A stretch of 35,162 bases of DNA from positions 1 to 35,162 of the forward strand of contig JAFLEE010000059.1 of the NCBI GenBank assembly GCA_017302015.1, written 5' to 3'. Origin of the DNA: Spirochaetota bacterium (GTDB lineage: Bacteria > Spirochaetota > UBA12135 > COTS27 > JAFLEE01). Shown here piece by piece: positions 24,884 to 32,766 of the stretch. Made by a program: the position numbers and the translations under genes. Under the pieces are notes generated by a model. It saw only the letters and a list, made by a program, of their open reading frames with translations, searched no databases and was not told the DNA's origin. Position 1 is the stretch's first letter. The number at the start of each line of letters is the position of its first letter.

Positions 24884-25501
24884 ATGACCAACCCCCGAGG
24901 GATGTGGGACCAGCGCTACGCCGAGGAGGGCTTCGCCTACGGGGAAGCCCCCAATGCGTTCTTCCGCGGCGAACTCGAGAAGCTTCCCGCGGGAAAATTG
25001 CTGCTCCCGGCGGAAGGGGAGGGGCGAAACGCCCTTTTCGCCGCCTCCCGGGGTTGGGCCGTGGACGCCCTGGATTTCAGCGACGTCGCCCGCAAGAAGG
25101 CCCTGGCCCAAGCCGAAAAACTCGGCCTGAGCCTCCATTATGAAGTGGCGGATCTGGCGGATTACTCGCCGGGGAGCGCGGCTCCCTACGACGCCATCGG
25201 CCTCATCTTCGTCCATTTGCCTCCCCCTTTGCGAAAGTCCTTCCACCGCAAACTCATCGACGCCCTCAAACCCGGCGGTCGGGTCATCCTCTGCGCCTAC
25301 CACACGAGGCAACTCGGCCGCGGCACCGGCGGCCCCGGGCAGGCCGAACTCCTCTACACCGCGGACCTCTTGCGGGAAGACTTCCGGGGGATGGAGATGG
25401 AACTCCTGGAAGAGCGCGTGGCGGACCTCGATGAGGGCCGCTACCACCGGGGGACGAGCGAAATCGTCGCCATGGTTTGCCGCAAGGCCGGCGAGGCGTG
25501 A
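24884..25501 (+). CDS. Class I SAM-dependent methyltransferase (TehB/TPMT-like)
   Basis: The product is 205 aa. It begins WDQRYAEEGFAYGEAPNAFF, a motif shared by small methyltransferases near TehB and thiopurine-type enzymes. The SAM-binding motif I follows as LLLPAEGEGRNALFAASRGW, then VDALDFS, then LIFVHLPPPLRKSFHRKLIDALKPGGRVILCAY. These enzymes methylate small thiols, tellurite, selenite or other soft nucleophiles. In this operon a thiol, sulfide or chalcogen oxyanion would be a sensible substrate, which is an inference from context only. CAGGAG lies before the ATG, and the gap to the rhodanese is 22 bp. Confidence 0.8.
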   Translation: MTNPRGMWDQRYAEEGFAYGEAPNAFFRGELEKLPAGKLLLPAEGEGRNALFAASRGWAVDALDFSDVARKKALAQAEKLGLSLHYEVADLADYSPGSAAPYDAIGLIFVHLPPPLRKSFHRKLIDALKPGGRVILCAYHTRQLGRGTGGPGQAELLYTADLLREDFRGMEMELLEERVADLDEGRYHRGTSEIVAMVCRKAGEA

Positions 25502-25552
25502 GATAAGCCCCATCCACTCAATCGGTAAATGCATCCGTTCCAAGGAGGAACC

Positions 25553-25789
25553 ATGAGTCTCTTAAGCGAAATCGCCACGTTTTCCTACGGCAAAAATGTC
25601 GGTTGGGCCGATCGCCTCATCCGCGTACTCGTCCTGCCGACGGCCATCGTGCTCCATGTTCTGGGCGTGACGCCCCTGTGGCTCAGCGTCACCCTGGGCA
25701 TCGTCGGGGTGGTGCTCCTCGTCACGGGCCTCGCCGGAAAATGCCCGATCTACCGGGGCATCGGGGTCTCCACGGCCAAGAAAGGCTGA
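25553..25789 (+). CDS. DUF2892 (YgaP-type transmembrane) protein
   Basis: The product is 78 aa. Two adjacent hydrophobic helices (about residues 24-42 and 44-62) are followed by the DUF2892 signature TGLAGKCPIYRGIGVST. This unit is the membrane part of YgaP, where it is fused to a cytoplasmic rhodanese domain; here it is separate but in the same operon as rhodaneses. It probably anchors or supports transfer of sulfur species at the membrane. AAGGAGG precedes the ATG at 25553, 51 bp after the methyltransferase stop. Confidence 0.85.
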   Translation: MSLLSEIATFSYGKNVGWADRLIRVLVLPTAIVLHVLGVTPLWLSVTLGIVGVVLLVTGLAGKCPIYRGIGVSTAKKG

Positions 25790-25972
25790 GAAGGATGGCC
25801 TCCCCCCGGGGCGACCGATGCTTCCGGGAGGGCCGTTCGGGCTGAATCGTCCAGCGATGGGGGATGATAGGAATTCCCTGAGATGGAGATCGGGCGATCG
25901 CACGACGGTTCCATGGAAGGCATACATACACTAGAATACATAAAGCGCCGCTGGGCGGCGCGGGAGAACCCC

Positions 25973-26191
25973 ATGGCCGATTGCGAATGCCTTCCAAAAT
26001 GCATTTTTTTCAACGATAAGATGGCGCAGCGTCCGGCGACCGCCGAGATGATGAAGACGCAATATTGCAAGACCGAGAACGGCCAATGCGCCCGCTACCT
26101 GGTCTTTAAGGCTAAGGGCGGCTCGGCCGTACCCGGCGACCTATTCCCGAAGCAAGTGGATCGGGCGCGGGCGCTCCTCGCGGGCGCCTGA
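25973..26191 (+). CDS. Small Cys-rich protein of unknown function
   Basis: The product is 72 aa from the ATG at 25973, with GGGAGA upstream. Five Cys occur at about positions 4, 6, 10, 32 and 39 (CECLPKC, then YCKTENGQCARY). FFNDKM and CARYLVFK look like conserved blocks of a small uncharacterised soluble family. The Cys pattern could hold a metal or an iron-sulfur cluster, but no known fold is identified. It lies between the sulfur operon and the copper-efflux operon, on the same strand as both. The TAGAAT at 25932-25937 may be its own -10 box. Function unknown. Confidence 0.65.
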   Translation: MADCECLPKCIFFNDKMAQRPATAEMMKTQYCKTENGQCARYLVFKAKGGSAVPGDLFPKQVDRARALLAGA

Positions 26192-26310
26192 GCATCGCGA
26201 CGCCCGGAGGCGATCCTGGGCGGTCTTAGACTTCCCGAACGATGTCTTTGGCGAGGTTCTCGTGAGCGCTCTTCGCTCGTTCGCCTGAAGCCGGCCTTTT
26301 TAGCGGCCAT

Positions 26311-26339
26311 TTGACAGTATACGCGCTCCCGGCTAAACT
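26311..26339 (+). promoter_or_regulatory. Strong sigma70 promoter of the copper-efflux operon
   Basis: A perfect TTGACA (26311-26316) is followed after 17 bp by TAAACT (26334-26339). The predicted start of transcription, about 26346-26348, coincides with the ATG at 26348, so the first gene would be leaderless. No CueR-like dyad with a 19-bp spacer is seen, so a different type of metal control is likely. Confidence 0.65.
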
Positions 26340-26347
26340 TGAAGCAA

Positions 26348-26710
26348 ATGTCCTTGGTCCGTATTCCCCTCCTTTTGGCGGCGCTGGTCGTTGCGGCCGT
26401 CTCCGTGGCGCCGGCCCCGTCCTGCAAGTCTGAAAAGACCAAGACCTGCTGCGGCGCTACCTGCCAGTGCCCCGTGGAAGCCGCGAAAAACGGCATCCAA
26501 CAAATTCCCTGCCACTTGGCTGCGGGCTCTGCGCTTTCCGCCCCTGAAATCGCCGTCGGCGCCGAAGTCGAACCCCTGGCGCAGCCCCTTGTCCAATGGG
26601 CGGCCCCTTCCCATCCCGAACTTCGCAGTTTTTTTTCGCGAGACCTGATCCAAAAAACGCGGCCCCCAGGCACCCTGGTTTGGCTCGCTTCCGTCGTTCT
26701 CCTGACCTGA
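26348..26710 (+). CDS. Exported Cys-rich protein, first gene of the Cus-type operon
   Basis: The product is 120 aa. The first ~22 residues are a signal peptide or anchor (IPLLLAALVVAAVSVAPAP). Six Cys follow in the mature N-terminal half (C26, C34, C35, C39, C41, C55), four of them packed as CCGATCQC and the last in an IPCHLA segment. Soft-metal binding such as Cu(I) or Ag(I) is a reasonable idea, given that the next three genes encode a copper/silver efflux complex. A hydrophobic stretch closes the protein. I do not recognise a named family; small exported proteins of this kind occur at the head of metal-efflux operons (for example CzcI/CusF-like positions) but without clear homology here. 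No Shine-Dalgarno site is present because the mRNA appears leaderless. Confidence 0.6.
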   Translation: MSLVRIPLLLAALVVAAVSVAPAPSCKSEKTKTCCGATCQCPVEAAKNGIQQIPCHLAAGSALSAPEIAVGAEVEPLAQPLVQWAAPSHPELRSFFSRDLIQKTRPPGTLVWLASVVLLT

Positions 26711-26776
26711 GCGGGCCCCTTTTTATAGCCCTTCGCCAAAGGCGGACGGGCCGAGCCCCGAATCCAGGAGGAGACC

Positions 26777-28027
26777 ATGCTTCCCCGCTCCATTTATTTC
26801 TATCTTTTTCTCGTGGGCATATCCCCGTGGATGGCCGCCCAAACCAATCAGCCTTGGCAGACCTTCGTGGACGGGGCCGTCGCCGGGCACCCCGCGGTCC
26901 AGGCGGCGGAGCGCGCGTTTCGAGCCGAAACGCTAAAGGTGGCGCCGCAGGCCGTGCCCGCCGACCCCATGGTGATGGCCGAGTTCATGAAGCTCCCCCT
27001 CGCAGGCGCCTCCGCTGGCATGCGCGAGACCCAGTACTCCGTCACGGAAAACTTCCCGTTTCCGGCGCGCCTCGCCATGGCCGCCGCGAGGCAATCCAGG
27101 GCAGCGGAGGCGGCGCGGTGGACCCTGGAACTCAGGAAGCGCCTCGTCCACCGGGAGGCGGTGCGCACGCTCCTCGGCCTAGCCTATTATGACCGCGCCC
27201 TCGAGATCGGCCGCGAGCGCCTGGCCCAGTACGGCCTCGTCGAGAGCGTGGTCACCGCCCGCTACGGCGTCGGCAAGGCGACCCAATCCGAATGGGGGCG
27301 CACCAAATTGATGGTCGCCATGGCGCGGGCGGAACTCGCCATGCAGGAAGGGGAGCGCGCGGAACTCGCGGCGACGCTACGGCGACTGTCGCCGTCAAAC
27401 GAATCCGCCACGGCCCCGGCGCTGCGCTTTACCGCGAGGCCCCTGGCGACTATTCCCGCCCTCGAGGAACTCGTGGCCAAGGCCGAGGCGAGCTTCCCCG
27501 AACTGCGCATGCAGCAGGCCATGGAATCCCGGATGAAGGCGGAGAAGAATCTCATGGGATGGGAATGGGCCCCGGATCTTTCGCTGCGCGGCACGATTAC
27601 CCAGACGGAAGCGGGGGATTTGAGCGCGACCGCGGGGATCGGGGTGAGCCTGCCCATCTGGTTCGCCTTCCGCCAGGCGCCCAATGCCGCCGCGGCATCT
27701 TCTATGCTCGAGGCGGAGAAGGCGCGAAGCCGCGACACCCGGGCCATGGTGTTGGAGGCCGTGCGCATGAAGCACGCCGCGTTCACCGCCGCCAACCGCG
27801 CCCTGGAGATCCTGGAGCAGACCGCCTCTCCCCAGGCCGCCCAGGTGGTCGAGGTGGCCCTCAAGGAGTACCAGGTGGACCGCATCGGCTTCACCGAACT
27901 CCTCGAGGCGCTGAAGTCGGTCTCCGACACTTCCCTGGAGGTCGCGCGCACGCGGCGGGTCTTCGGGGAGCAAGCCGAGGAACTCCGCTACTATACCGGG
28001 GTCCGTCCCCTGGCCGAATTGCCCTAA
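26777..28027 (+). CDS. TolC/CusC-like outer-membrane efflux protein
   Basis: The product is 416 aa, with a signal peptide ending near WMAAQ. The sequence is a repeat of long amphipathic helices typical of outer-membrane efflux proteins: HPAVQAAERAFRAETLKVAPQA near the start, the repeated counterpart FPELRMQQAMESRMKAEKNLMGWEWAPDLSLRG in the middle, and the late segment VALKEYQVDRIGFTELLEALKSV. It would form the trimeric channel through which the RND pump expels metal ions. AGGAGG precedes the ATG. It is followed by the adaptor gene after 47 bp. The order outer-membrane protein, adaptor, pump is usual for Cus/Czc operons. Confidence 0.85.
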   Translation: MLPRSIYFYLFLVGISPWMAAQTNQPWQTFVDGAVAGHPAVQAAERAFRAETLKVAPQAVPADPMVMAEFMKLPLAGASAGMRETQYSVTENFPFPARLAMAAARQSRAAEAARWTLELRKRLVHREAVRTLLGLAYYDRALEIGRERLAQYGLVESVVTARYGVGKATQSEWGRTKLMVAMARAELAMQEGERAELAATLRRLSPSNESATAPALRFTARPLATIPALEELVAKAEASFPELRMQQAMESRMKAEKNLMGWEWAPDLSLRGTITQTEAGDLSATAGIGVSLPIWFAFRQAPNAAAASSMLEAEKARSRDTRAMVLEAVRMKHAAFTAANRALEILEQTASPQAAQVVEVALKEYQVDRIGFTELLEALKSVSDTSLEVARTRRVFGEQAEELRYYTGVRPLAELP

Positions 28028-28074
28028 TCGGCGCCGTACCTTCAATGGAACGCCGCCCCCTCTAAGGATACCGC

Positions 28075-29394
28075 ATGTACAAGATCGCTTCCCTTATCCT
28101 CTTCGCCTTCATTCTCCTCCCCGCGGCCTGCCATCGCCATTCCCAAGGCGGTGCGGAATTGTGGCAATGCCCCATGCATCCCCAGATCGTTTCCGACCGC
28201 AAAGGATCCTGCAACATCTGCGGGATGGACCTCGTGAAGGTGGAGAAAAAAGAGGCCCCGGCGAAGGCGCTCTACCAGTGCCCCATGCACCCGCAGATCA
28301 GCTCCGACAAGAAGGGCACTTGCCCCATCTGCCAGATGGACCTGGTCAAGGTCGAGAAGGCCCCCCCGAAATCCGCGGGGAGCGGGGTCGAAGGCCACGC
28401 CGTGGTGACGCTCGATGCGGCGCGCCGCCAGACGATCGGGGTGCGCACCGAGCGCGTCGCGCGCCGGGCGCTCACGCGCACCCTCCGCAGCTACGGCAAT
28501 ATCAGCCACGACACCGACCTCTACGGGGCCCAGCAGGAGTACCTCTCGGCGTGGCATTATCTCCAGGACGCGAAGAAGAACGGCGCGAACCCGGGGGCGG
28601 CCGAGGGCCTCTTGAGCGCGGCGCGAAAGAAGCTCGTCATCCTCGGTTATAGCGAGGGACAACTTTCGGCCCTGGAACGCGCCGGGGTCAGCGACGAATC
28701 CCTCATCGTCGGCCACGGCATGCGCGCCTGGATCTACGCCCAAATCTACGAGAACGACCTGCCCTATGTCCACCCCGGCCAGGTCGTGCGCATCCAAGAG
28801 CCCTCCCGGCCCGGCCAGGCCTTCGCCGGCACGATCCAGTCGATGGATACCCGGGTGAACCCGGAGACGCGCAGCGTCACGGCGCGCATTCTCGCGGAGC
28901 ATCCCGGGGCCACCATGATCCACGATAGTTACGTGCAGGTGCTCATCTCGGTGCCCCTGGGCGAGGTCCTCGCCATCCCGGATTCCGCCGTCCTCGACAG
29001 CGGAATCCGGGTCTTGGCCTTCGTTTCCGGCCCCGACGGCACCTTCGAACCCCGCGAACTCGTCGTGGGGCGCCGTGGCGAGGGCTATTTCGAGGTGCTC
29101 AGCGGCGTGCGCGAAGCCGAGTCGGTCGTCGTGAAGGCCAATTTCCTCATCGACTCCGAAAGCCAATTGCAGGCTGCGATCGAGGCCATGGATGGCCGGG
29201 GTCGATCCGCGCGCCAGGAGGGCGCAATCGGCGGATCGCAAGAGGCCATGGATGGCCGGGGTCGATCCGCGCGCCAGGAGGGCGCAATCGGCGGATCGCA
29301 AGAGGCCATGGACGGCCGGGATCGATCCGCGCGCCAGGAGGGCGCCGGAAGCGGATCGAACGGGGCCGCCCCGGGCGGGCACAAACATGATTGA
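28075..29394 (+). CDS. CusB-like periplasmic adaptor with two heavy-metal-binding domains
   Basis: The product is 439 aa. A signal peptide with a lipobox-like end (LLPAAC, C19) suggests a lipoprotein. Two copies of a small heavy-metal-binding domain follow (about residues 27-58 and 64-94), each with CPMHPQI...C.IC.MDLVKVEK. The membrane-fusion-protein core (about 105-365) includes a lipoyl/beta-barrel part (VTLDAARRQTIGVRTERVARRALTRT, YVHPGQVVRIQEP) typical of CusB. The HMBDs and adaptor would capture Cu(I)/Ag(I) in the periplasm and pass it to the pump. Residues about 370-429 are three near-identical 20-residue repeats, followed by a short HKHD end. The stop overlaps the pump start by 8 bp. 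The repeats are an unusual tail for this family. Confidence 0.87.
   Translation: MYKIASLILFAFILLPAACHRHSQGGAELWQCPMHPQIVSDRKGSCNICGMDLVKVEKKEAPAKALYQCPMHPQISSDKKGTCPICQMDLVKVEKAPPKSAGSGVEGHAVVTLDAARRQTIGVRTERVARRALTRTLRSYGNISHDTDLYGAQQEYLSAWHYLQDAKKNGANPGAAEGLLSAARKKLVILGYSEGQLSALERAGVSDESLIVGHGMRAWIYAQIYENDLPYVHPGQVVRIQEPSRPGQAFAGTIQSMDTRVNPETRSVTARILAEHPGATMIHDSYVQVLISVPLGEVLAIPDSAVLDSGIRVLAFVSGPDGTFEPRELVVGRRGEGYFEVLSGVREAESVVVKANFLIDSESQLQAAIEAMDGRGRSARQEGAIGGSQEAMDGRGRSARQEGAIGGSQEAMDGRDRSARQEGAGSGSNGAAPGGHKHD
29182..29361 (+). repeat. 60-bp tandem repeat, three copies, in the adaptor 3' end
   Basis: Units begin at 29182, 29242 and 29302. The first two are almost identical; the third has substitutions (for example GACGGCCGGGATC) and a divergent end. 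Each unit contains GGCCATGGATGGCC, an inverted repeat with GGCCAT/ATGGCC arms (GACGGCC in the third). All three are in frame in the adaptor and are also open in the frame of the downstream pump gene. Confidence 0.9.
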
Positions 29395-32300
29395 GAAAAT
29401 CATCGCCTGGTGCGCCCGCAACCAGATCTTCGTCTTCATCGCGGCGGGGGCGGCCATCCTATGGGCCGGCTGGAGCCTCGCCCATATCCCCCTGGATGCG
29501 CTGCCCGATCTGGGCGACACCCAAGTGATCGTCTATTCGAAATGGGACCGCCCGCCCCAGGTGATCGAAGACCAGGTCACCTTCCCCATCATCTCTTCGC
29601 TCCTCGGCGCGCCGAAGGTGAAGGATATCCGGGGATTCTCGGACTACGGCTATTCCTACGTCTATGTCATCTTCGAGGACGGCACCGACCTGTACTGGGC
29701 GCGCTCGCGGGTGCTGGAATACCTCTCCAAAGTCTCCGGCTCCATGCCCGCCGGGGCGAAGGTGGAACTGGGCCCCGACGCCACCGGGATCGGCTGGATC
29801 TACGAGTACGCCCTCGTCGACGAATCGGGGAAGCACACGCTCGACGAACTGCGGAGTTTCCAGGACTGGAAACTGCGTTTCGCCCTGCAATCGGTGAAGG
29901 GGGTGGCCGAAGTCGCCAGCGTCGGCGGGTCCGTACGCCAGTACCAGATCACCCCCGACCCGATGGCCCTGGAAGCCTACCAACTCTCCATCGCCGACCT
30001 GGTGAAGGCCGTGCAATCGGCCAATAACGAGATGGGCGCACGGCTCCTCGACCTGCAGGGTCGTGAAGCCATGGTGACCGTGCGGGGCTACCTCAAATCC
30101 CCGGAAGACCTGGAATCGGTGGTGCTGCGCGTGGTGCGCGGGGTTCCCATCCGCCTGCGCGACGTGGCCAAGGTGGGCCTGGGGCCCGACCTGCGCCGCG
30201 GCGTTGCGGAGTTCGGCGGCCGGGGCGAGGTGGCCGGCGGCATCGTCGTCATGCGGCAGGGCGAGAACGCCATGGCCGTCATCGAGCGGGTGAAGGAGAA
30301 GGTGAAGGAACTGAAGCTCCCCGAGGGGGTGAAATTCGTCCCCACCTACGACCGCAGCGAGCTCATCCGGGATTCCATCCGCACCCTGCGCACCAAGCTC
30401 ATCGAGGAACTCGTGGTGGTGGCCCTCGTGATCCTCATCTTTCTGCTCCATGTGCCCTCGGCCCTGGTGCCCATCATCACCCTGCCCATCGCCGTGCTGC
30501 TCTCCTTCATCCCCATGCAGGCGATGGGGCTCTCGTCGAACATCATGTCCCTCGGCGGCATCGCCATCGCCATCGGCGCCATGGTGGACGCCTCGATCGT
30601 CATGGTGGAGAACGGCCACAAGAAACTCCACGCCTGGGACCTGGGCGGCCAGAAGGGGGACTACCGCGACGTCCTCATCCGCGCCGCCCAGGAGGTGGGC
30701 CGGCCGGCCTTCTTCTCGCTCATCGTCATCGCCGTGTCGTTCATGCCCATCTTCACGCTCGAAGGCATGGAAGGCCGGCTCTTCCGGCCACTGGCCTTTA
30801 CGAAGAACTACGCCATGTTCTTCGGGGCCCTCCTCGCCATCACCCTGGCCCCGGCGGTGCAGGTGCTCCTCATCCGCGTGAAGCCGCTCCACTTAAAGGG
30901 GCGCCTCCTCAACCTCTGGGCGAACCGGATCTTCGTGGGGAAGATCCACGGGGAAGAGAACCACCCCATCTCCCGCGCGCTTTCCCGCGTCTACGACCCC
31001 GTCGTGCGCGCCGTCCTGCGCCACCCCAAGCGCGTGATCGCCGGGGCCGCCCTCCTCTTCTTCGCGTCGCTGCCCCTGACGTTCTTCATCGGCAGCGAGT
31101 TCATGCCGCCGCTCAACGAGGGCTCGATCCTCTACATGCCCACGACGCTCCCGGGCATCTCCGTCACCGAGGCCAGCCGCCTCCTCCAGATCCAGAACCG
31201 CCTCTTGGCGAAGTTCCCCGAAGTGGAAACGATCTTCGGCAAGGCGGGCCGCGCCGAGACCGCGACCGACCCGGCGCCGTTTAGCATGATGGAGACGACC
31301 CTCGTGCTGAAGCCACAGCATGAATGGCGGGAGCGCCGGCGGTGGTACTCCTGGCTGCCGGAGGCCTTGAAGGGCCCGTTGCGCATTTTTTGGCCCGACC
31401 GGATCAGCCTGAAGGACCTCATCGCCGAGATGGACCTCGCGCTGAAACTCCCGGGCCAAGTGAACGCCTGGACCCTTCCCATCAAGGGCCGCATCGACAT
31501 GCTGACCACCGGTGTGCGCACCCCCATCGGCATCAAACTCTACGGCGACGATCTGGCGGAATTGGAGCGCATCGGCATGGAGATCGAGAAGCACGTCGCC
31601 CCGCTCCCAGGGACGCGCAGCGTCTTCGCGGAGCGCGCCGGCGGCGGCTATTTCGTCGAGATCACCCCGCGGCGCGACGAACTCGCGCGTTGGGGCCTGT
31701 CGCTGGCCGACCTGCAGATGACCATCGCCACGGCGGTGGGCGGGGAGAACGTCACCCAGACCATCGAGGGCCGCGAGCGCTACCCCGTCCAGATCCGCCT
31801 GCCCCGGGAACTCCGGGACTCCGTGGAGAAACTCCAGGGGCTGCGCATCCGCACGATGGACAATAAGGCCTCCGTCGCCCTGGAGCAGGTGGCCCAGGTG
31901 CGCCTCGCCACGGGGCCGGGCATGATCCGCGACGAGAACGGCCGCCTCGCCAGTTACGTCTTCGTGGATGTCGCCAACCGCGACCTGGGCTCCTATGTCA
32001 CGGAACTCAAGAAGATCGTGAAGGCAAAAGTTTCCATGCCAGACGGCTACAGCATCGGTTTCAGCGGCCAGTACGAGCTCATGGAGCGGATGAAGGCGCG
32101 CATGCTCTGGATCGTCCCGCTCACCCTCTTCGTCATCGCCCTGCTCCTCTATTTCAATACGCGCTCGATGGCGAAGACCGCCATCGTGCTCCTGGCGGTG
32201 CCGTTCTCCCTCATCGGGGTGATCTGGATCCTCTTCCTGCTCGACTACAACGTGAGTACGGCCGTGTGGTGCGGCATGATCGCGCTCCTCGGGGTGGACG

Positions 32301-32632
32301 CGGAGACCGGGGTCTTCATGCTGCTCTACCTCGACCTCGCCCACGACGAGCGCAAGGCGGCGGGCCGCATGAACACCGTGGCGGACCTCAAAGAGGCCAT
32401 CCACGACGGGGCGGTGAAGCGGCTGCGCCCCAAGATGATGACCGTGGTGGTCATGTTCGTGGGGCTCCTGCCCATCATGCTCTCCCAGGCCTCCGAGATC
32501 GGCGCCGACGTGATGCAGCGCATCGCCGCGCCGCTGGTCGGCGGGATCTTCATCTCGTTCCTGATGGAACTGCTCGTCTATCCGTCGGTCTACCTGCTCT
32601 GGCGGAAGCGCCAATTGCCGCGGGCGGGTTAA
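29387..32632 (+). CDS. CusA-like HME-RND heavy-metal efflux pump
   Basis: The product is 1081 aa. It is a full-length inner-membrane RND pump with two periplasmic porter regions and the usual 12 transmembrane helices (first helix IFVFIAAGAAILWAGW). Signatures of heavy-metal RND pumps are clear: ALPDLGDTQVIV near the N-terminus, IGAMVDASIVMVENGHKKL in TM4 (proton-relay Asp), SEFMPPLNEGSILYMPTTLP at the start of the second porter region, and GVDAETGVFMLLYLDLA near TM10. These match CusA-type copper/silver pumps better than Czc. The ATG at 29387 overlaps the adaptor stop by 8 bp. The frame stays open upstream through the tandem repeat, with an ATG at 29192. The short start fits the CusA N-terminus and is preferred. 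Confidence 0.9.
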   Translation: MIEKIIAWCARNQIFVFIAAGAAILWAGWSLAHIPLDALPDLGDTQVIVYSKWDRPPQVIEDQVTFPIISSLLGAPKVKDIRGFSDYGYSYVYVIFEDGTDLYWARSRVLEYLSKVSGSMPAGAKVELGPDATGIGWIYEYALVDESGKHTLDELRSFQDWKLRFALQSVKGVAEVASVGGSVRQYQITPDPMALEAYQLSIADLVKAVQSANNEMGARLLDLQGREAMVTVRGYLKSPEDLESVVLRVVRGVPIRLRDVAKVGLGPDLRRGVAEFGGRGEVAGGIVVMRQGENAMAVIERVKEKVKELKLPEGVKFVPTYDRSELIRDSIRTLRTKLIEELVVVALVILIFLLHVPSALVPIITLPIAVLLSFIPMQAMGLSSNIMSLGGIAIAIGAMVDASIVMVENGHKKLHAWDLGGQKGDYRDVLIRAAQEVGRPAFFSLIVIAVSFMPIFTLEGMEGRLFRPLAFTKNYAMFFGALLAITLAPAVQVLLIRVKPLHLKGRLLNLWANRIFVGKIHGEENHPISRALSRVYDPVVRAVLRHPKRVIAGAALLFFASLPLTFFIGSEFMPPLNEGSILYMPTTLPGISVTEASRLLQIQNRLLAKFPEVETIFGKAGRAETATDPAPFSMMETTLVLKPQHEWRERRRWYSWLPEALKGPLRIFWPDRISLKDLIAEMDLALKLPGQVNAWTLPIKGRIDMLTTGVRTPIGIKLYGDDLAELERIGMEIEKHVAPLPGTRSVFAERAGGGYFVEITPRRDELARWGLSLADLQMTIATAVGGENVTQTIEGRERYPVQIRLPRELRDSVEKLQGLRIRTMDNKASVALEQVAQVRLATGPGMIRDENGRLASYVFVDVANRDLGSYVTELKKIVKAKVSMPDGYSIGFSGQYELMERMKARMLWIVPLTLFVIALLLYFNTRSMAKTAIVLLAVPFSLIGVIWILFLLDYNVSTAVWCGMIALLGVDAETGVFMLLYLDLAHDERKAAGRMNTVADLKEAIHDGAVKRLRPKMMTVVVMFVGLLPIMLSQASEIGADVMQRIAAPLVGGIFISFLMELLVYPSVYLLWRKRQLPRAG

Positions 32633-32636
32633 CGCG

Positions 32637-32690
32637 AAAAAAAAAGCGGGGCGCCGCAGCCGGGAACTCGCCCGGCGACGGCGCCCCGCG
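32637..32690 (-). terminator. Strong terminator of the HU gene
   Basis: On the minus strand a long GC stem (GCGGGGCGCCG pairing with CGGCGCCCCGC, plus an inner CCGGG/CCCGG) runs into nine T (plus-strand A at 32637-32645). Read on the plus strand the same hairpin lies just after the pump gene but lacks a T-run. Confidence 0.85.
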
Positions 32691-32766
32691 ATCATTCTAA
32701 CGCAGGGCTGGCCCGACCATCGAGCCAATCACACGATCCGAAGGCCCGGCGCGGCGGGCGCAGGGA

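Noticed and set aside
26264-26310. GAGCG-CTCTT-CGCTC hairpin and later T5 considered as a terminator
   Set aside because: The T-run is about 20 bases from the stem and too short; the region is better explained as the upstream part of the copper operon promoter.
29192-29386. Upstream extension of the pump gene through the tandem repeat
   Set aside because: CusA-type proteins begin right at the short start (MIEKIIAWC...); the extension is basic repeat sequence that overlaps the adaptor gene. It is kept as a finding but not as the annotated start.
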